Below, piece by piece: positions 47,347 to 59,027 of a stretch of DNA of 64,000 nt (position 1 is the stretch's first letter; the number at the start of each line of letters is the position of its first letter). The notes under the pieces are model-generated. The model saw nothing but the letters and a program-made list of their open reading frames with translations, made no database searches and was not told the DNA's origin. Source of the stretch: Leclercia sp. S52. Its GTDB lineage: Bacteria > Pseudomonadota > Gammaproteobacteria > Enterobacterales > Enterobacteriaceae. The stretch is from assembly GCF_039727615.1 (NCBI RefSeq), contig NZ_CP152474.1, forward strand, positions 744,001 through 808,000, read 5' to 3'. The position numbers and the translations under genes are program-made.

Positions 47347-50052
47347 ATGTTAATCAAATTACTAACTAAAGTTTTCGGTAGTCGTAACGATCGTACTCTG
47401 CGCCGTATGCGCAAAGCTGTCAGCGTCATCAATGGCCTTGAGCCAGCGATGGAAAAACTTTCTGATGACGAGCTGAAAGGCAAAACTGCCGAATTCCGTG
47501 CCCGCCTCGAAAAAGGCGAAACCGTTGAGAGCCTGATCCCGGAAGCCTTCGCCGTTGTGCGTGAAGCAAGTAAGCGCGTGTTCGGCATGCGTCATTTCGA
47601 CGTGCAGCTGCTGGGTGGTATGGTCCTGAACGACCGCTGCATCGCCGAGATGCGTACCGGTGAAGGTAAAACCCTGACCGCGACCCTGCCGGCGTACCTT
47701 AACGCCCTGTCGGGTAAAGGCGTGCACGTTGTCACCGTCAACGATTATCTGGCGCAGCGTGATGCCGAAAACAACCGCCCACTGTTCGAATTCCTCGGCA
47801 TGAGCGTCGGGATCAACATGTCAGGCCTGCCGGCTCCGGCGAAACGTGAAGCCTACGGCGCAGACATCACCTACGGCACCAACAACGAATACGGTTTTGA
47901 CTACCTGCGCGATAACATGGCGTTTAGTCCGGAAGAGCGCGTCCAGCGTAAACTGCACTATGCGCTGGTGGATGAGGTTGACTCCATCCTGATCGATGAG
48001 GCCCGTACCCCGCTGATCATCTCCGGCCCGGCTGAAGACAGCTCCGAGATGTATCGCAAAGTCGACAAGATCATTCCGCACCTGATCCGTCAGGAGAAAG
48101 AGGACTCCGACACCTTCCAGGGTGAAGGTCACTTCTCCGTGGACGAAAAAGCCCGTCAGGTGAACCTGACCGAGCGTGGTCTGGTCCAGATTGAAGAGCT
48201 GCTGGTGCAGGAAGGCATTATGGAAGAGGGTGAGTCACTTTACTCCCCGAGCAACATTATGCTGATGCACCACGTGACCGCAGCGCTGCGTGCCCACGTG
48301 CTCTTTACCCGTGACGTGGACTACATCGTTAAAGATGGCGAAGTCATTATCGTCGATGAACACACCGGCCGTACCATGCAGGGTCGCCGCTGGTCCGACG
48401 GTCTGCATCAGGCGGTTGAAGCCAAAGAGAACGTCGATATCCAGAATGAGAACCAGACGCTGGCCTCCATTACCTTCCAGAACTACTTCCGTCTGTACGA
48501 GAAGCTGGCGGGGATGACCGGTACGGCGGATACCGAAGCCTTTGAATTCAGCTCTATCTACAAGCTGGATACCGTGGTGGTTCCAACCAACCGTCCGATG
48601 ATCCGTAAGGATATGCCGGACCTGGTCTACATGACCGAAGCGGAAAAAATTCAGGCGATCATCGAAGATATTCGCGATCGTACCGCCGCGGGCCAGCCGG
48701 TTCTGGTGGGTACCATCTCCATCGAGAAATCGGAAGTGGTCTCCGAAGAGCTGACCAAAGCCGGGATCAAGCACAACGTTCTGAACGCCAAGTTCCACGC
48801 CAAAGAAGCGGATATCGTTGCCCAGGCGGGTTACCCGTCAGCCGTGACCATCGCCACCAACATGGCGGGTCGTGGTACCGACATTATGCTGGGCGGTAGC
48901 TGGCAGGCAGAAGTGGCCGCGCTGGAAGATCCAACCCCGGAACAGATCGCGCAGATTAAGGCCGACTGGCAGGTTCGTCACGATGCCGTACTGGCCGCGG
49001 GCGGTCTGCACATTATCGGTACTGAACGTCATGAGTCCCGCCGTATCGACAACCAGCTGCGTGGTCGTGCGGGTCGTCAGGGTGATGCCGGTTCATCCCG
49101 CTTCTACCTGTCGATGGAAGATGCGCTAATGCGTATTTTCGCCTCTGACCGTGTGTCAGGCATGATGCGTAAACTGGGCATGAAGCCGGGCGAAGCGATT
49201 GAGCACCCGTGGGTGACCAAAGCCATCGCCAACGCCCAGCGTAAAGTTGAAAGCCGTAACTTCGATATTCGTAAGCAGCTGCTTGAATATGATGACGTGG
49301 CCAACGACCAGCGTCGCGCGATCTACACCCAGCGTAACGAACTGCTGGACGTGTCCGACGTGAGCGAAACCATCAACAGCATCCGCGAAGATGTCTTCAA
49401 AGCGACTCTCGATGGCCACATCCCACCGCAGTCTCTGGAAGAGATGTGGGACATCGAAGGCCTGCAGGCGCGTCTGAAAAATGACTTCGACCTGGACCTG
49501 CCAATTCAGGAGTGGCTGGATAAAGAGCCGGACCTGCACGAAGAGAGCCTGCGCGAGCGTATTTTTGCTACCGCCGTTGAGGTTTATCAGCGTAAAGAAG
49601 AAGTGGTCGGCGCTGAGATGATGCGTCACTTCGAGAAAGGCGTGATGCTGCAAACGCTGGACTCCCTCTGGAAAGAGCACCTGGCGGCGATGGACTATCT
49701 GCGTCAGGGGATCCACCTGCGCGGCTATGCGCAAAAAGATCCGAAGCAGGAGTACAAACGCGAATCCTTCGCCATGTTTGCCTCAATGCTTGAATCCCTG
49801 AAATACGAAGTGATCAGCACCCTGAGCAAAGTTCAGGTGCGGATGCCGGAAGAAGTTGAAGAGATGGAGCAGCAGCGTCGAGAAGAGGCTGAACGTCTGG
49901 CCCAGATGCAGCAGCTCAGCCATCAGGACGACGAAGAAGCCGCCGCTGCCGCGATTGCCGCGCAGTCCGGTGAGCGTAAGGTTGGCCGTAACGATCCGTG
50001 CCCATGTGGTTCAGGTAAAAAATACAAACAGTGCCATGGCCGTCTGAGCTAA
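47347..50052 (+). CDS. secA: Preprotein translocase ATPase SecA
   Basis: Motor that drives proteins through SecYEG. It is 901 residues, as in E. coli. Walker [14 protein letters not shown] near residue 102, DEAD-type [16 protein letters not shown] near residue 208, second helicase lobe [13 protein letters not shown] and [15 protein letters not shown]. The C-terminal zinc tail [14 protein letters not shown] binds SecB and lipids. Its start is 59 bp after secM, within the leader whose folding is controlled by SecM stalling. Confidence 0.98.
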   Translation: MLIKLLTKVFGSRNDRTLRRMRKAVSVINGLEPAMEKLSDDELKGKTAEFRARLEKGETVESLIPEAFAVVREASKRVFGMRHFDVQLLGGMVLNDRCIAEMRTGEGKTLTATLPAYLNALSGKGVHVVTVNDYLAQRDAENNRPLFEFLGMSVGINMSGLPAPAKREAYGADITYGTNNEYGFDYLRDNMAFSPEERVQRKLHYALVDEVDSILIDEARTPLIISGPAEDSSEMYRKVDKIIPHLIRQEKEDSDTFQGEGHFSVDEKARQVNLTERGLVQIEELLVQEGIMEEGESLYSPSNIMLMHHVTAALRAHVLFTRDVDYIVKDGEVIIVDEHTGRTMQGRRWSDGLHQAVEAKENVDIQNENQTLASITFQNYFRLYEKLAGMTGTADTEAFEFSSIYKLDTVVVPTNRPMIRKDMPDLVYMTEAEKIQAIIEDIRDRTAAGQPVLVGTISIEKSEVVSEELTKAGIKHNVLNAKFHAKEADIVAQAGYPSAVTIATNMAGRGTDIMLGGSWQAEVAALEDPTPEQIAQIKADWQVRHDAVLAAGGLHIIGTERHESRRIDNQLRGRAGRQGDAGSSRFYLSMEDALMRIFASDRVSGMMRKLGMKPGEAIEHPWVTKAIANAQRKVESRNFDIRKQLLEYDDVANDQRRAIYTQRNELLDVSDVSETINSIREDVFKATLDGHIPPQSLEEMWDIEGLQARLKNDFDLDLPIQEWLDKEPDLHEESLRERIFATAVEVYQRKEEVVGAEMMRHFEKGVMLQTLDSLWKEHLAAMDYLRQGIHLRGYAQKDPKQEYKRESFAMFASMLESLKYEVISTLSKVQVRMPEEVEEMEQQRREEAERLAQMQQLSHQDDEEAAAAAIAAQSGERKVGRNDPCPCGSGKKYKQCHGRLS

Positions 50053-50067
50053 GCATTAAACCAACTG

Positions 50068-50095
50068 AAAAGGCGCAGATATCTGCGCCTTTTTT
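50068..50095 (+). terminator. secA terminator just before mutT
   Basis: AAAGGCGCAGAT and ATCTGCGCCTTT form a long perfect stem followed by T, 15 bp before the mutT ATG. Either mutT relies on readthrough or it has a promoter inside secA. Confidence 0.88.
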
Positions 50096-50109
50096 ATGGA
50101 ATCAGGACA

Positions 50110-50502
50110 ATGAAAACACTGCAAATCGCTGTCGGGATCATTCGCAATTCCGATAACCAAATTTTTATTACCCAGCGTGCGGCCGATGCCCACATGGCGA
50201 ATAAGTGGGAGTTTCCGGGCGGCAAGATCGAGTCTGGCGAAACGCCGGAGCAGGCGCTAATCCGCGAGCTTCAGGAAGAGGTAGGTATCACTCCGCTTGG
50301 TGCAACCCTGTTCGATAAACTGGAATATGCGTTTCCCGATCGCCATATCACCCTGTGGTTCTGGCTGGTCGAAAGCTGGGAAGGGGAGCCGTGGGGCAAA
50401 GAGGGGCAGCCGGGAAGCTGGGTTGCCCTGAGCGCGCTGGATGCCGACAAGTTCCCGCCGGCAAATGCGCCCGTCATTACCCGATTAGTGGGTAACCAGT
50501 AA
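50110..50502 (+). CDS. mutT: 8-oxo-dGTP diphosphatase MutT
   Basis: Nudix hydrolase that removes 8-oxo-dGTP and prevents A:T to C:G transversions. It is 130 residues. Complete Nudix box [24 protein letters not shown] (about residues 37-60) and substrate residues near PPANAPVI. Preceded closely by the secA terminator and convergent with yacG. Confidence 0.97.
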   Translation: MKTLQIAVGIIRNSDNQIFITQRAADAHMANKWEFPGGKIESGETPEQALIRELQEEVGITPLGATLFDKLEYAFPDRHITLWFWLVESWEGEPWGKEGQPGSWVALSALDADKFPPANAPVITRLVGNQ

Positions 50503-50529
50503 GCCTGCTCAGCGAAGCGCCAGCAGGCT
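50502..50529. terminator. Bidirectional terminator mutT/yacG
   Basis: AGCCTGCT and AGCAGGCT arms, with an inner CGAAGCG turn, fill the 34-bp gap between the convergent stops. The T tract is weak. Confidence 0.6.
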
Positions 50530-50536
50530 GTTACCG

Positions 50537-50731
50537 TTACTGCTGGTCTTCGCTCCAGTCATCGCTGTCGGAGAGACCGCCTTCGCTTGGAATGCGTTTC
50601 TCTTCTGCGGCCCATTCACCGAGATCGATCAGCTGGCAGCGTTTGCAGCAAAAAGGACGGAATGGACTCTGCTCGCCCCAGATAACGGGCTTCCCACAGG
50701 TGGGGCAGTTTACGGTGGTAACATCAGACAT
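50537..50731 (-). CDS. yacG: DNA gyrase inhibitor YacG, zinc-binding
   Basis: 64-residue zinc protein that binds GyrB and inhibits gyrase in E. coli. Cys4 site CPTC and FCCKRC; conserved [13 protein letters not shown]. Of two adjacent ATGs the second (50731, [12 protein letters not shown]) was chosen because it leaves normal spacing from GGAG. Third gene of coaE-zapD-yacG. Confidence 0.95.
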   Translation of the reverse strand: MSDVTTVNCPTCGKPVIWGEQSPFRPFCCKRCQLIDLGEWAAEEKRIPSEGGLSDSDDWSEDQQ

Positions 50732-50740
50732 CATGACTCC

Positions 50741-51484
50741 TTAACAACACGCCAGCTCGAAGTCGAGACGTTCCGGCACCAGACCATGTTCACTGTCGAG
50801 CGGCATGAAACGAATCGCAAAGCGGCTCTTGTGACCTGAAATTTGCGGATAAAGCTGATCGGCAAGGGTCAGCTGCAGGCGCAGCAGATCGGCATCCTCG
50901 CCGTTATCCTGATAAAAACCGTTCAGGCTGGTCTGTTTGCGGAACGGCGCGGAGTTGCGGATCAAATCGAGGATCAGCGACAGCGCCTGCTTCAGCGGCT
51001 CAAGGCTGCCAAGCCAGCTTTGGACCTGGACATCGCGCTGCTCCTGCGCCATATGCAGCCAGATATGCAGGGTCGGCAAATCGAAACTGCAGCAGCCGCC
51101 AGGAATGCTCAGGCGCTGACGTACCAGCGCCACCAGGCGATCTTCCCGTAAAAACTGGCCGATACGCGGTGCAGCCATCAATACCGTGCTGTTGTGTTTC
51201 AGCTGCTGACGCAGGCTGTCGATGCGGCTGTTATCCACGCCCGGGACTTCGGCCCATGCCTGTAATTTACGCTGCTGACGCTCCAGCTCTTTCAGTAATT
51301 CCGTGCGGACTTCGCCACGCTCTAACACATCCAGCAGATCGCTTACGTTACGGAAAAAATGCAGCGCCGTGGTGTGGTCGTGTACCGGCAGGAGGCCTGA
51401 AAGCTGCTGGATTAAAAACTCGATGCGCAGCCAGGTACGCATTTTTTCATTGAGGGGATGCTCAAAAAGAACGTGGGTGTGCAT
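50741..51484 (-). CDS. zapD: Z-ring-associated protein ZapD
   Basis: Cytoplasmic protein that binds the FtsZ tail and bundles filaments. It is 247 residues, with family motifs [21 protein letters not shown] and [18 protein letters not shown]. Its ATG overlaps the coaE stop (TAATG), 9 bp before yacG begins. Confidence 0.97.
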   Translation of the reverse strand: MHTHVLFEHPLNEKMRTWLRIEFLIQQLSGLLPVHDHTTALHFFRNVSDLLDVLERGEVRTELLKELERQQRKLQAWAEVPGVDNSRIDSLRQQLKHNSTVLMAAPRIGQFLREDRLVALVRQRLSIPGGCCSFDLPTLHIWLHMAQEQRDVQVQSWLGSLEPLKQALSLILDLIRNSAPFRKQTSLNGFYQDNGEDADLLRLQLTLADQLYPQISGHKSRFAIRFMPLDSEHGLVPERLDFELACC

Positions 51485-52096
51485 TAGGCTTTTTCCTGTA
51501 AAACGGCCTGCGCCAGGTAGAACTGATGCAGGCGGGCAACATCGGAGGCGATGGCATCCGGTGCGCCGTTATTATCAATAACATCATCCGCGACGGCAAG
51601 GCGCGCTTCACGCGTAGCCTGCGCGGCAAGAATTTGTTCAGCATGTTCGCGCGCGACATTATCGCGGGCGATGGTGCGCTGAATTTGGGTTGCCACAGAG
51701 ACGTCCACCAACAGCACCCGGTCAGCTTTGTCGTGGAGCTTATTTTCCACCAGAAGCGGTACAACCCAGAGAACATATGGGGAGGAGGCCTGCGATACCT
51801 GCTTCTGCGTCTCCTGCTGGATCAGCGGATGCAGCAGGGCATTAAGCCAGGCTTTTTCTTCAGGGTGCGAGAAAATGCGTTCGCGCAGCAACCGGCGGTT
51901 AAGGGTTCCGTCAGGCGAGATGATGTCGTGGCCGAAATGTTCTGCAATAGCACGTAATGCGGGTGTACCGGGCTCTACCACCTGGCGGGCAATGATGTCG
52001 GCATCAATAATCGTGACACCCAGACGAGAGAAGGCGTCGGCCACAGTGCTTTTGCCACTGCCAATGCCCCCCCGTTAATGCAACGATGTACCCCAT
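51484..52096 (-). CDS. coaE: Dephospho-CoA kinase CoaE, one +1 homopolymer shift
   Basis: Last step of coenzyme A synthesis. The start at 52096 reads [10 protein letters not shown] and then shifts in a C run at 52067-52073; dropping one base restores the P-loop [20 protein letters not shown] and a 203-residue protein (E. coli 206). Without correction the frame would begin after the ATP-binding loop and could not work. CoaE is essential, so this is most likely a sequence error. First gene of the coaE-zapD-yacG operon. Confidence 0.94.
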
Positions 52097-52240
52097 TAAT
52101 TAAAATCCTGGGAAATATTCATTATTGATATCAATTGCTTAAGATTTAATCTTTTAACAGCAAAGGTTAAGCTCTGCTTACAGACTTTTTACCAGGTAAA
52201 TTTATAGGATTGTAGCGTAAAAAAAGTGATTTTCGCAGTC

Positions 52241-52268
52241 TTGCGCAACAGGTATTAGTGCGTATGAT
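52241..52268 (+). promoter_or_regulatory. Putative guaC promoter
   Basis: TTGCGC (52241-52246) and TATGAT (52263-52268) are 16 bp apart, about 64 bp before the guaC ATG. The flanking TTTTCGCAGTC block resembles the E. coli guaC region. Confidence 0.55.
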
Positions 52269-52331
52269 AGCGTCACTGGAGTTGTGTGTTTCGTTTTTCG
52301 ACATTTACCCCAGTACCCCAGGAATCCGCAA

Positions 52332-53375
52332 ATGCGTATCGAAGAAGATCTGAAGTTAGGTTTCAAAGACGTTCTTATCCGCCCTAAACGTTCTACTCTG
52401 AAAAGTCGCTCCGACGTTGAACTCGAACGTGAATTCACCTTTAAGCATTCCGGTCAGACCTGGTCTGGCGTACCTGTTATCGCCGCCAATATGGATACGG
52501 TTGGGACTTTTGCGATGGCAAAAGCACTGGCCTCCTTCGACATTCTGACCGCCGTGCACAAGCACTACAGCGTTGAAGAGTGGAATGCCTTTGCAGGCTC
52601 CGTATCTGAAACCGTTCTCAAGCACGTGATGGTTTCCACCGGCACCTCTGACGCCGATTTCGAAAAAACGAAACAGATTCTTATTGCTAATCCGAACCTG
52701 AACTTCATCTGTATTGATGTCGCGAATGGTTACTCTGAGCATTTCGTACAGTTCGTCAGCAAAGCGCGTCAGGCCTGGCCGACCAAAACCATTATTGCGG
52801 GTAACGTGGTTACCGGTGAAATGTGTGAAGAGCTGATCCTGTCCGGGGCAGATATCGTGAAAGTGGGCATTGGCCCGGGTTCCGTCTGTACCACCCGCGT
52901 GAAAACCGGTGTTGGCTATCCGCAGCTCTCCGCGGTAATCGAATGTGCTGACGCCGCTCACGGCCTCGGCGGCCAGATCATCAGCGACGGCGGTTGCACC
53001 ATGCCGGGTGACGTGGCGAAAGCTTTCGGCGGCGGCGCAGACTTCGTGATGCTTGGCGGGATGCTGGCAGGTCACGAAGAGAGCGGCGGTACCGTGGTTG
53101 ATGAAAACGGTGAAAAATTCATGCTGTTCTACGGCATGAGCTCTGAATCAGCGATGAACCGTCACGTGGGCGGTGTTGCACAGTATCGTGCGGCAGAAGG
53201 TAAAACCGTCAAGCTGCCACTGCGCGGCCCGGTTGAGTATACCGCGCGTGATATCCTGGGCGGCCTGCGCTCTGCATGCACCTACGTGGGTGCATCCCGT
53301 CTGAAAGAGCTGACCAAGCGCACCACCTTTATCCGCGTTCAGGAACAGGAAAACCGCGTTTTCAATAGCCTGTAA
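52332..53375 (+). CDS. guaC: GMP reductase GuaC
   Basis: NADPH-dependent deamination of GMP to IMP in purine salvage. It is 347 residues from the ATG at 52332 ([21 protein letters not shown]); an upstream in-frame start at 52284 is not conserved. Catalytic cysteine in [13 protein letters not shown] (about residue 186) and phosphate-binding SDGGC motif. Confidence 0.97.
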   Translation: MRIEEDLKLGFKDVLIRPKRSTLKSRSDVELEREFTFKHSGQTWSGVPVIAANMDTVGTFAMAKALASFDILTAVHKHYSVEEWNAFAGSVSETVLKHVMVSTGTSDADFEKTKQILIANPNLNFICIDVANGYSEHFVQFVSKARQAWPTKTIIAGNVVTGEMCEELILSGADIVKVGIGPGSVCTTRVKTGVGYPQLSAVIECADAAHGLGGQIISDGGCTMPGDVAKAFGGGADFVMLGGMLAGHEESGGTVVDENGEKFMLFYGMSSESAMNRHVGGVAQYRAAEGKTVKLPLRGPVEYTARDILGGLRSACTYVGASRLKELTKRTTFIRVQEQENRVFNSL

Positions 53376-53383
53376 TGCTCTCT

Positions 53384-53406
53384 CGCTGGCGCGCCCCGCG
53401 CCAGCG
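53384..53406. terminator. Bidirectional terminator guaC/hofC
   Basis: CGCTGGCGCG and CGCGCCAGCG form a 10-bp stem around CCC between the convergent guaC and hofC stop codons. There is no clear T tract, so efficiency is uncertain. Confidence 0.6.
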
Positions 53407-54604
53407 TTATCCCGCACTCATCGCATCCCCCAGATGGAAAATCGGCAGGTACATCGCGACCACCAGCGTGCCGATGATTAATCCCGTCACAATCAGCAGC
53501 AGCGGCTCCAGCAGCGAGGCCAGATTGTCGGCCTGCTGAAAAGTCTGTTCATTATGATGCTGCGCCAGATTACCTAACATCGTATCCAGCGCCCCCGACG
53601 CTTCGCCGGTGCGCACGAGCTGAATGCAGAGCGGCGTAAAGATCGCCGCTTCATTCAGGGCTGACCAGATGGGCGCACCCTGCATGATGCGCTGGCGTGC
53701 CGCCTGTAATGTCTCCTGCCAGAAGGGGCACGTCAGCGTCTCTTCGGTACTTTCCAGGCCCTGAATAAAGGCGATGCCTGCCTGCTGCGTGAGCGACAGA
53801 ACGGTAAAGATCTGGCTGAGCTTTTGCCCACGCACCAGCGGGCCAACCACTGGGCTTTTCAGCAGCAAACGCTGCGTAGCACGTTGCCATCGTCGGTTGC
53901 GACGAATAAACATCAGGCCCGACGCCGCCGCCAGCAGAGTTAGCATCAGCCCGGCGCCCCGCTCCTGAAGCGTGGTGGCCAGCGCCATTACGACCCGGGT
54001 CAGGGCCGGTAAGGGCGTGTTGAAGGTTTTATAGATCGCGGCAAATTCCGGCAGCACCAGGGTCACCATTGCCAGCACCACGGCGACGGCCAGGGCGAGA
54101 ATAATGACCGGATAGCGCAGCGCCTTTTTCACCTTCGCGCTGAGCAGTTGCTGCGTTTTTTGCTGCCGGGCCAGCTGACGACAACATTCATCGAGCTTGC
54201 CGGTCAGCTCCCCGGTTTTCATCATCGAAACATAGAGGGGAGGGAAGACATGCGGCCACTTTTTCAGGGCATCGGAGAAGGCGCACCCGGCGCTGAGATC
54301 GTCAGCCACGCTCTGGAGCAACGCTTGCCACTGCCGGGCGGGGTGCTGCTGCGCCAGAAGCGCCAGACCGGCCGAAAGCGTTAAGCCCGCCTGCAGCAAA
54401 GTCGCCAGCTGGTGGATCGCTTCGTAGCGATGCTGCGCCTGCCACCGCGTCTGCTGCAGGCTTCGTTTAAGTTCGAGGGGGGAAAAGATCCCGACCCAAC
54501 AGAAGGTTCCACGCCGTCTGTTTGTCGGGAGCCCAGATCGCACCTGACTGCTGCTCCCCCTGCTGGCTGAGCGCCCGCCAGCGCCAGAGTTGATTACCTG
54601 CCAT
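53407..54604 (-). CDS. hofC: Type IV pilin assembly protein HofC, one +1 homopolymer shift
   Basis: Inner membrane platform protein of the GspF/PilC family. N-terminus MAGNQLWRWRALSQQG starts at 54604; the frame shifts in a G run at 54477-54482, and removing one base gives LLGRDLFPLELKRSLQQ and about 398 residues (E. coli 400). Two GspF domains are visible, each with the T2SF pattern (LATLLQAGLTLSAGLALLAQQHP and LSLTQQAGIAFIQGLES), and three hydrophobic segments. Its start overlaps the hofB stop by 11 bp. Confidence 0.92.
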
Positions 54605-55980
54605 CCGATTCGCCCAGCATCTGCACCAGCTCCCCGAGCGTGGTGTGGCCCTGTTCGACCGCCATGCAGCCATGCTCAAACAGCGTGACCATGCCCGTCT
54701 GTCTGGCCAGCTTTTCGATCTCCTCGACCGGCGCGCCGCTGGCGATAGCAGTGCGCAGTTCACGGGTGATCACCATCACCTCGAAGATTGCCACCCGGCC
54801 ATAAAAGCCGTGATAGCAGCGGTCGCAGCCCACGGGCTGCCAGTGCGGCAATGGCCGGGGCCACAGCGCCTGGGGTAAGGGGGGCGTCCCGGCGCACCTC
54901 GGTACGGCAGTGTGGGCACAGGCGACGCACCAGCCGCTGGGCGATCACCAGCGACAGCGCCGAGGAGATCATCCAGCGCGCCACGCCCATCTGCTGTAGG
55001 CGCACCAGCGTCTCCGCGGTGGAGTTGGTATGCAGCGTCGACAGCACCAGATGGCCGGTCTGCGCGGCGTTGATGGCGATCTCCGCCGTTTCGCCATCGC
55101 GTATTTCACCCACCATGATGATGTCGGGATCCTGGCGCAAAAACGCCCGCAGCACGCTCTGGAAGGTTAACCCCGCCCGGGGGTTAATGGGGGTTTGATT
55201 CAGTCCTTCCAGCGGGATCTCGACCGGATCTTCCACGCTGCAGATGTTCACTTCGGGCGTGTTCCGGGCCTGCAACGCGCTGTAGAGGGTGACGGTTTTG
55301 CCGCTGCCGGTGGGACCGGTCACCAGGATCAGCCCCTGGGTTTTGTGCAGCGCGCTGGCGAACAGTCGCTGCTGGGTTTCGCTCATTCCCAGCTGTTCGA
55401 GCCGGAGCGCCTGTTGCTCCTGATGCAGAAGTCGCAGGACAATCTTTTCGCCGCTGCGACAGGGGAGCGTGGCAATACGAAACGAGACGGGAGAGCCCGA
55501 AAGCTCCACCGTAAATTGCCCGTCCTGAGGTAAGCGACGCTCGGCGATATCCAGGTTGCCCAGCACTTTCAGCCTGGCGATAAGGGTGGTACCAAGTTCA
55601 GCCGAAAGCGGCTGCTGCGGGTAGAGCACGCCGTCAATGCGCAACCGGATCTGCCAGCTTTCGTCGGCGGGCTCGATATGAATATCCGATGCCCGCTGGC
55701 TCAGCGCCTGGGTCAGGGTGTGGTTGAGAATGTCGATAGCGGAACGCGTCGAGCTGGCGATCGCGGGCAGATGCGCTTCCGACGTGTTTTGCTGGTGCTT
55801 TTCCATGCGCTCGGCGGTCCAGCATTCGATATCGATTCTCTTCTGCGTGGCGAAACGTAACGCCTCCAGCAGTTCGGGCGGTGGATTGTCGACCACCGCA
55901 ATATTGATTCTGTCCGGGGCGCAGGTCAGCAGCACGGCATTGTGACGCCGACAAAGGGCCGTTAAACGATCGGCATTCAT
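54594..55980 (-). CDS. hofB: Type IV pilus ATPase HofB, one +1 homopolymer shift
   Basis: GspE/PilB-family secretion ATPase that powers pilin assembly. Walker A GPTGSGKTVTLYSAL, Asp box and Walker B DIIMVGEIRDGETA are intact. The frame shifts in a G run at 54879-54884; removing one base gives RDAPLPQALWPRPLPHWQPVGCDRCYHGF, restoring the second half of the tetracysteine zinc site (CPHC ... CDRC) and a 461-residue protein as in E. coli. Its ATG overlaps the ppdD stop (ATGA). Confidence 0.93.
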
Positions 55981-56429
55981 TGCTCGCTCTCCTGCTCAGC
56001 CGTAAAGCGGAATACTTCTTCGCAGGCCTGCTTCAGCGCGCTATCTTCAGCCACGGTGCAGAGACGCTTCCAGCCGGTGATGCCGTTGCCGTTATCCCAC
56101 TGCGGGGTCATCACCACTTCGAGACCGTTGAGGCTCTCCTGGCCGGTCAGGGTGACGGCACCTTTTGCGATGCTCATCCCGGAGATATAGCGGCTGGTCG
56201 CCGGGGAGGGAATGCCATTAACGCCCGCATCGCAGCTCCCAGTCCCGCCATGATCGAGGGCGCAGAGTTCCACCGCGGTACGGTAGGGCATAAAGGTTTG
56301 CAGCATATCGGTGAGGGCGGCTTTTCGCAGATAGTTCTGGTAAGCCGGAATGCCAATTGCGCTGAGGATGGCCACGATGCCGATGACCACCATTAACTCG
56401 ATGAGGGTAAATCCTTTTTGTCTTTCCAT
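55977..56429 (-). CDS. ppdD: Type IV major prepilin PpdD
   Basis: Type IV pilin. The start at 56429 gives MERQKGFTLIELMVVIGIVAILSAIG: a short basic leader, the GF peptidase cleavage site with Glu5, and the N-terminal hydrophobic helix. It is 150 residues. A C-terminal pair of cysteines (LCTVAEDSALKQAC) fits the pilin disulfide loop. An upstream start at 56492 is not pilin-like; AAGGAGC precedes 56429. First gene of ppdD-hofB-hofC. Confidence 0.96.
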   Translation of the reverse strand: MERQKGFTLIELMVVIGIVAILSAIGIPAYQNYLRKAALTDMLQTFMPYRTAVELCALDHGGTGSCDAGVNGIPSPATSRYISGMSIAKGAVTLTGQESLNGLEVVMTPQWDNGNGITGWKRLCTVAEDSALKQACEEVFRFTAEQESEQ

Positions 56430-56613
56430 GGGTCGCTCCTTATGTTGACGCACGCTACTGTGGCAGCGGGTCAGGCCAGGGGCGAGGGGCAAAAATCGAT
56501 TCGTGAAGCGTGATTCAGCGGGATGTGCGGGCGTTACAGTACACTGCAGCAGGTTTGCGGGGCGGGTCGTAAATCGGGCTTGCCCGGCCTGTGCAGACCG
56601 GGTTTTCTGTCAG

Positions 56614-57567
<954 letters not shown>

Positions 57568-57594
57568 TCAGCACCATATATAAGGAGATCCTGC

Positions 57595-58158
57595 ATGCAC
57601 TCAGAACATGGCTGGCTGGCAGATGCACGGCGTGTTCCTTCGCCACACCACGATTGCCGCCCGGAGAATGAGATCCCGTCGCTGCTGGTGGTGCATAACA
57701 TCAGCCTGCCGCCTGGCGAATTTGGCGGTCCGTGGATTGACGCGCTATTCACCGGGACAATCGATCCCGATGCTCACCCCTTTTTTGCGGAGATCGCCCA
57801 CCTGCGCGTTTCTGCCCATTGTCTGATTCGCCGTGACGGTGAAATCGTCCAGTATGTTCCCTTCGATAAACGAGCCTGGCATGCGGGCGTTTCTCAGTAT
57901 CAGGGGCGTGAACGCTGCAATGACTTCTCTATTGGTATCGAGCTGGAAGGGACGGATACGCTGCCTTATACCGATGCGCAGTATCAGCAGTTGGCCGCAG
58001 TGACGCGCACCCTTATCAGCCTCTACCCGGCTATCGCCCGCAACGTGACCGGACACAGCGATATTGCCCCGCAGCGCAAGACCGATCCCGGCCCGGCGTT
58101 TGACTGGCAACGATTCAACACAATGCTTACCGCCCTGTCAGAAAAGGAGATGACATGA
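57595..58158 (+). CDS. ampD: 1,6-anhydro-MurNAc-L-alanine amidase AmpD
   Basis: Cytoplasmic zinc amidase that trims recycled anhydromuropeptides and so keeps AmpR-controlled beta-lactamase genes off; loss causes AmpC derepression where ampR-ampC exists. It is 187 residues from the ATG at 57595 ([18 protein letters not shown]), preceded by AAGGAG; the 57541 start was rejected. Zinc and catalytic residues lie in [22 protein letters not shown] and [19 protein letters not shown]. Length matches Enterobacter AmpD rather than the 183 of E. coli. Confidence 0.97.
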   Translation: MHSEHGWLADARRVPSPHHDCRPENEIPSLLVVHNISLPPGEFGGPWIDALFTGTIDPDAHPFFAEIAHLRVSAHCLIRRDGEIVQYVPFDKRAWHAGVSQYQGRERCNDFSIGIELEGTDTLPYTDAQYQQLAAVTRTLISLYPAIARNVTGHSDIAPQRKTDPGPAFDWQRFNTMLTALSEKEMT

Positions 58159-59009
58159 CGTTATTTACCATGCTGCTGGTATTGATCGCTGAGCGTTTGT
58201 TCAAGCTGGGCGAACACTGGCATCTGGATCACCGGATGGAAGTGCTGTTTCGTCGCATCCGCCATTTCTCCATGATCCGCACCTTGCTGATGACGGCGGG
58301 GGTAATGCTCGTGGTGTTCCTGCTGCTGCGTTCGCTGTATGGCCTGTTCTTTAATGTGCCGCTGCTGGTAGTGTGGATCCTGCTCGGCGTCCTCTGCATT
58401 GGCGCGGGCAAGGTGCGTCTGCACTACCATGCGTACCTGAAGGCGGCAACCAACAATGATGCCCATGCCCGCGGGGCGATGGCCAGCGAGTTAACCTTAA
58501 TCCACGGCGTGCCGCCGGAGTGCGATGAACGCGAGTTTTTACGCGAGCTGCAGAACGCGCTGCTGTGGATTAACTTCCGCTTCTATCTGGCACCGCTGTT
58601 CTGGTTTGTGGTGGGCGGCGCGTGGGGGCCGGTCCTGCTGATGGGCTATGCGTTTTTACGCGCCTGGCAGAGCTGGCTGGCGCGCTACCTGACCCCGCAC
58701 GAGCGGTTGCAGTCCGGGATCGACGCTATTCTGCACGTGCTGGACTGGCTGCCGGTGCGGCTGTTCGGGGTGGTTTACGCCCTGATCGGGCATGGCGAGA
58801 AAGCATTGCCGGCGTGGTTCGCCTCGCTGGGGGATCGCCATACTTCGCAGTACCTGGTATTAACGCGTCTGGCGCAGTTCTCGCTGGCGCGCGAGCCGCA
58901 CACCGATAAGATCGAAACGCCGAAAGCGGCGGTCTCAATGGCCAAGAAAACCTCTTTTGTGGTGGTGGTGATTGTGGCGCTGCTGACGATTTACGGCACG
59001 CTGATCTAA
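58155..59009 (+). CDS. ampE: Inner membrane protein AmpE
   Basis: 284-residue polytopic membrane protein co-transcribed with ampD (ATGA overlap). Predicted helices near residues 40-60, 65-85, 145-170 and the C-terminal segment [19 protein letters not shown]. It belongs to the CobD/CbiB-like family; its role beside AmpD in beta-lactamase sensing is not well defined. Confidence 0.95.
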   Translation: MTLFTMLLVLIAERLFKLGEHWHLDHRMEVLFRRIRHFSMIRTLLMTAGVMLVVFLLLRSLYGLFFNVPLLVVWILLGVLCIGAGKVRLHYHAYLKAATNNDAHARGAMASELTLIHGVPPECDEREFLRELQNALLWINFRFYLAPLFWFVVGGAWGPVLLMGYAFLRAWQSWLARYLTPHERLQSGIDAILHVLDWLPVRLFGVVYALIGHGEKALPAWFASLGDRHTSQYLVLTRLAQFSLAREPHTDKIETPKAAVSMAKKTSFVVVVIVALLTIYGTLI

Positions 59010-59021
59010 ACCAGCGTGCCG
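58994..59021. terminator. Hairpin overlapping ampE stop
   Basis: CGGCACGCTG and CAGCGTGCCG are a perfect 10-bp inverted repeat whose 8-base loop contains the ampE TAA. It fills the 18-bp gap to the convergent GH43 gene and probably ends both transcripts, although no T tract follows. Confidence 0.6.
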
Positions 59022-59027
59022 CAGGCC

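Noticed and set aside
51484..52044. Shortened CoaE starting inside the gene
   Set aside because: That frame lacks the ATP-binding loop; the upstream half is present and in frame after removing one base at 52067-52073.
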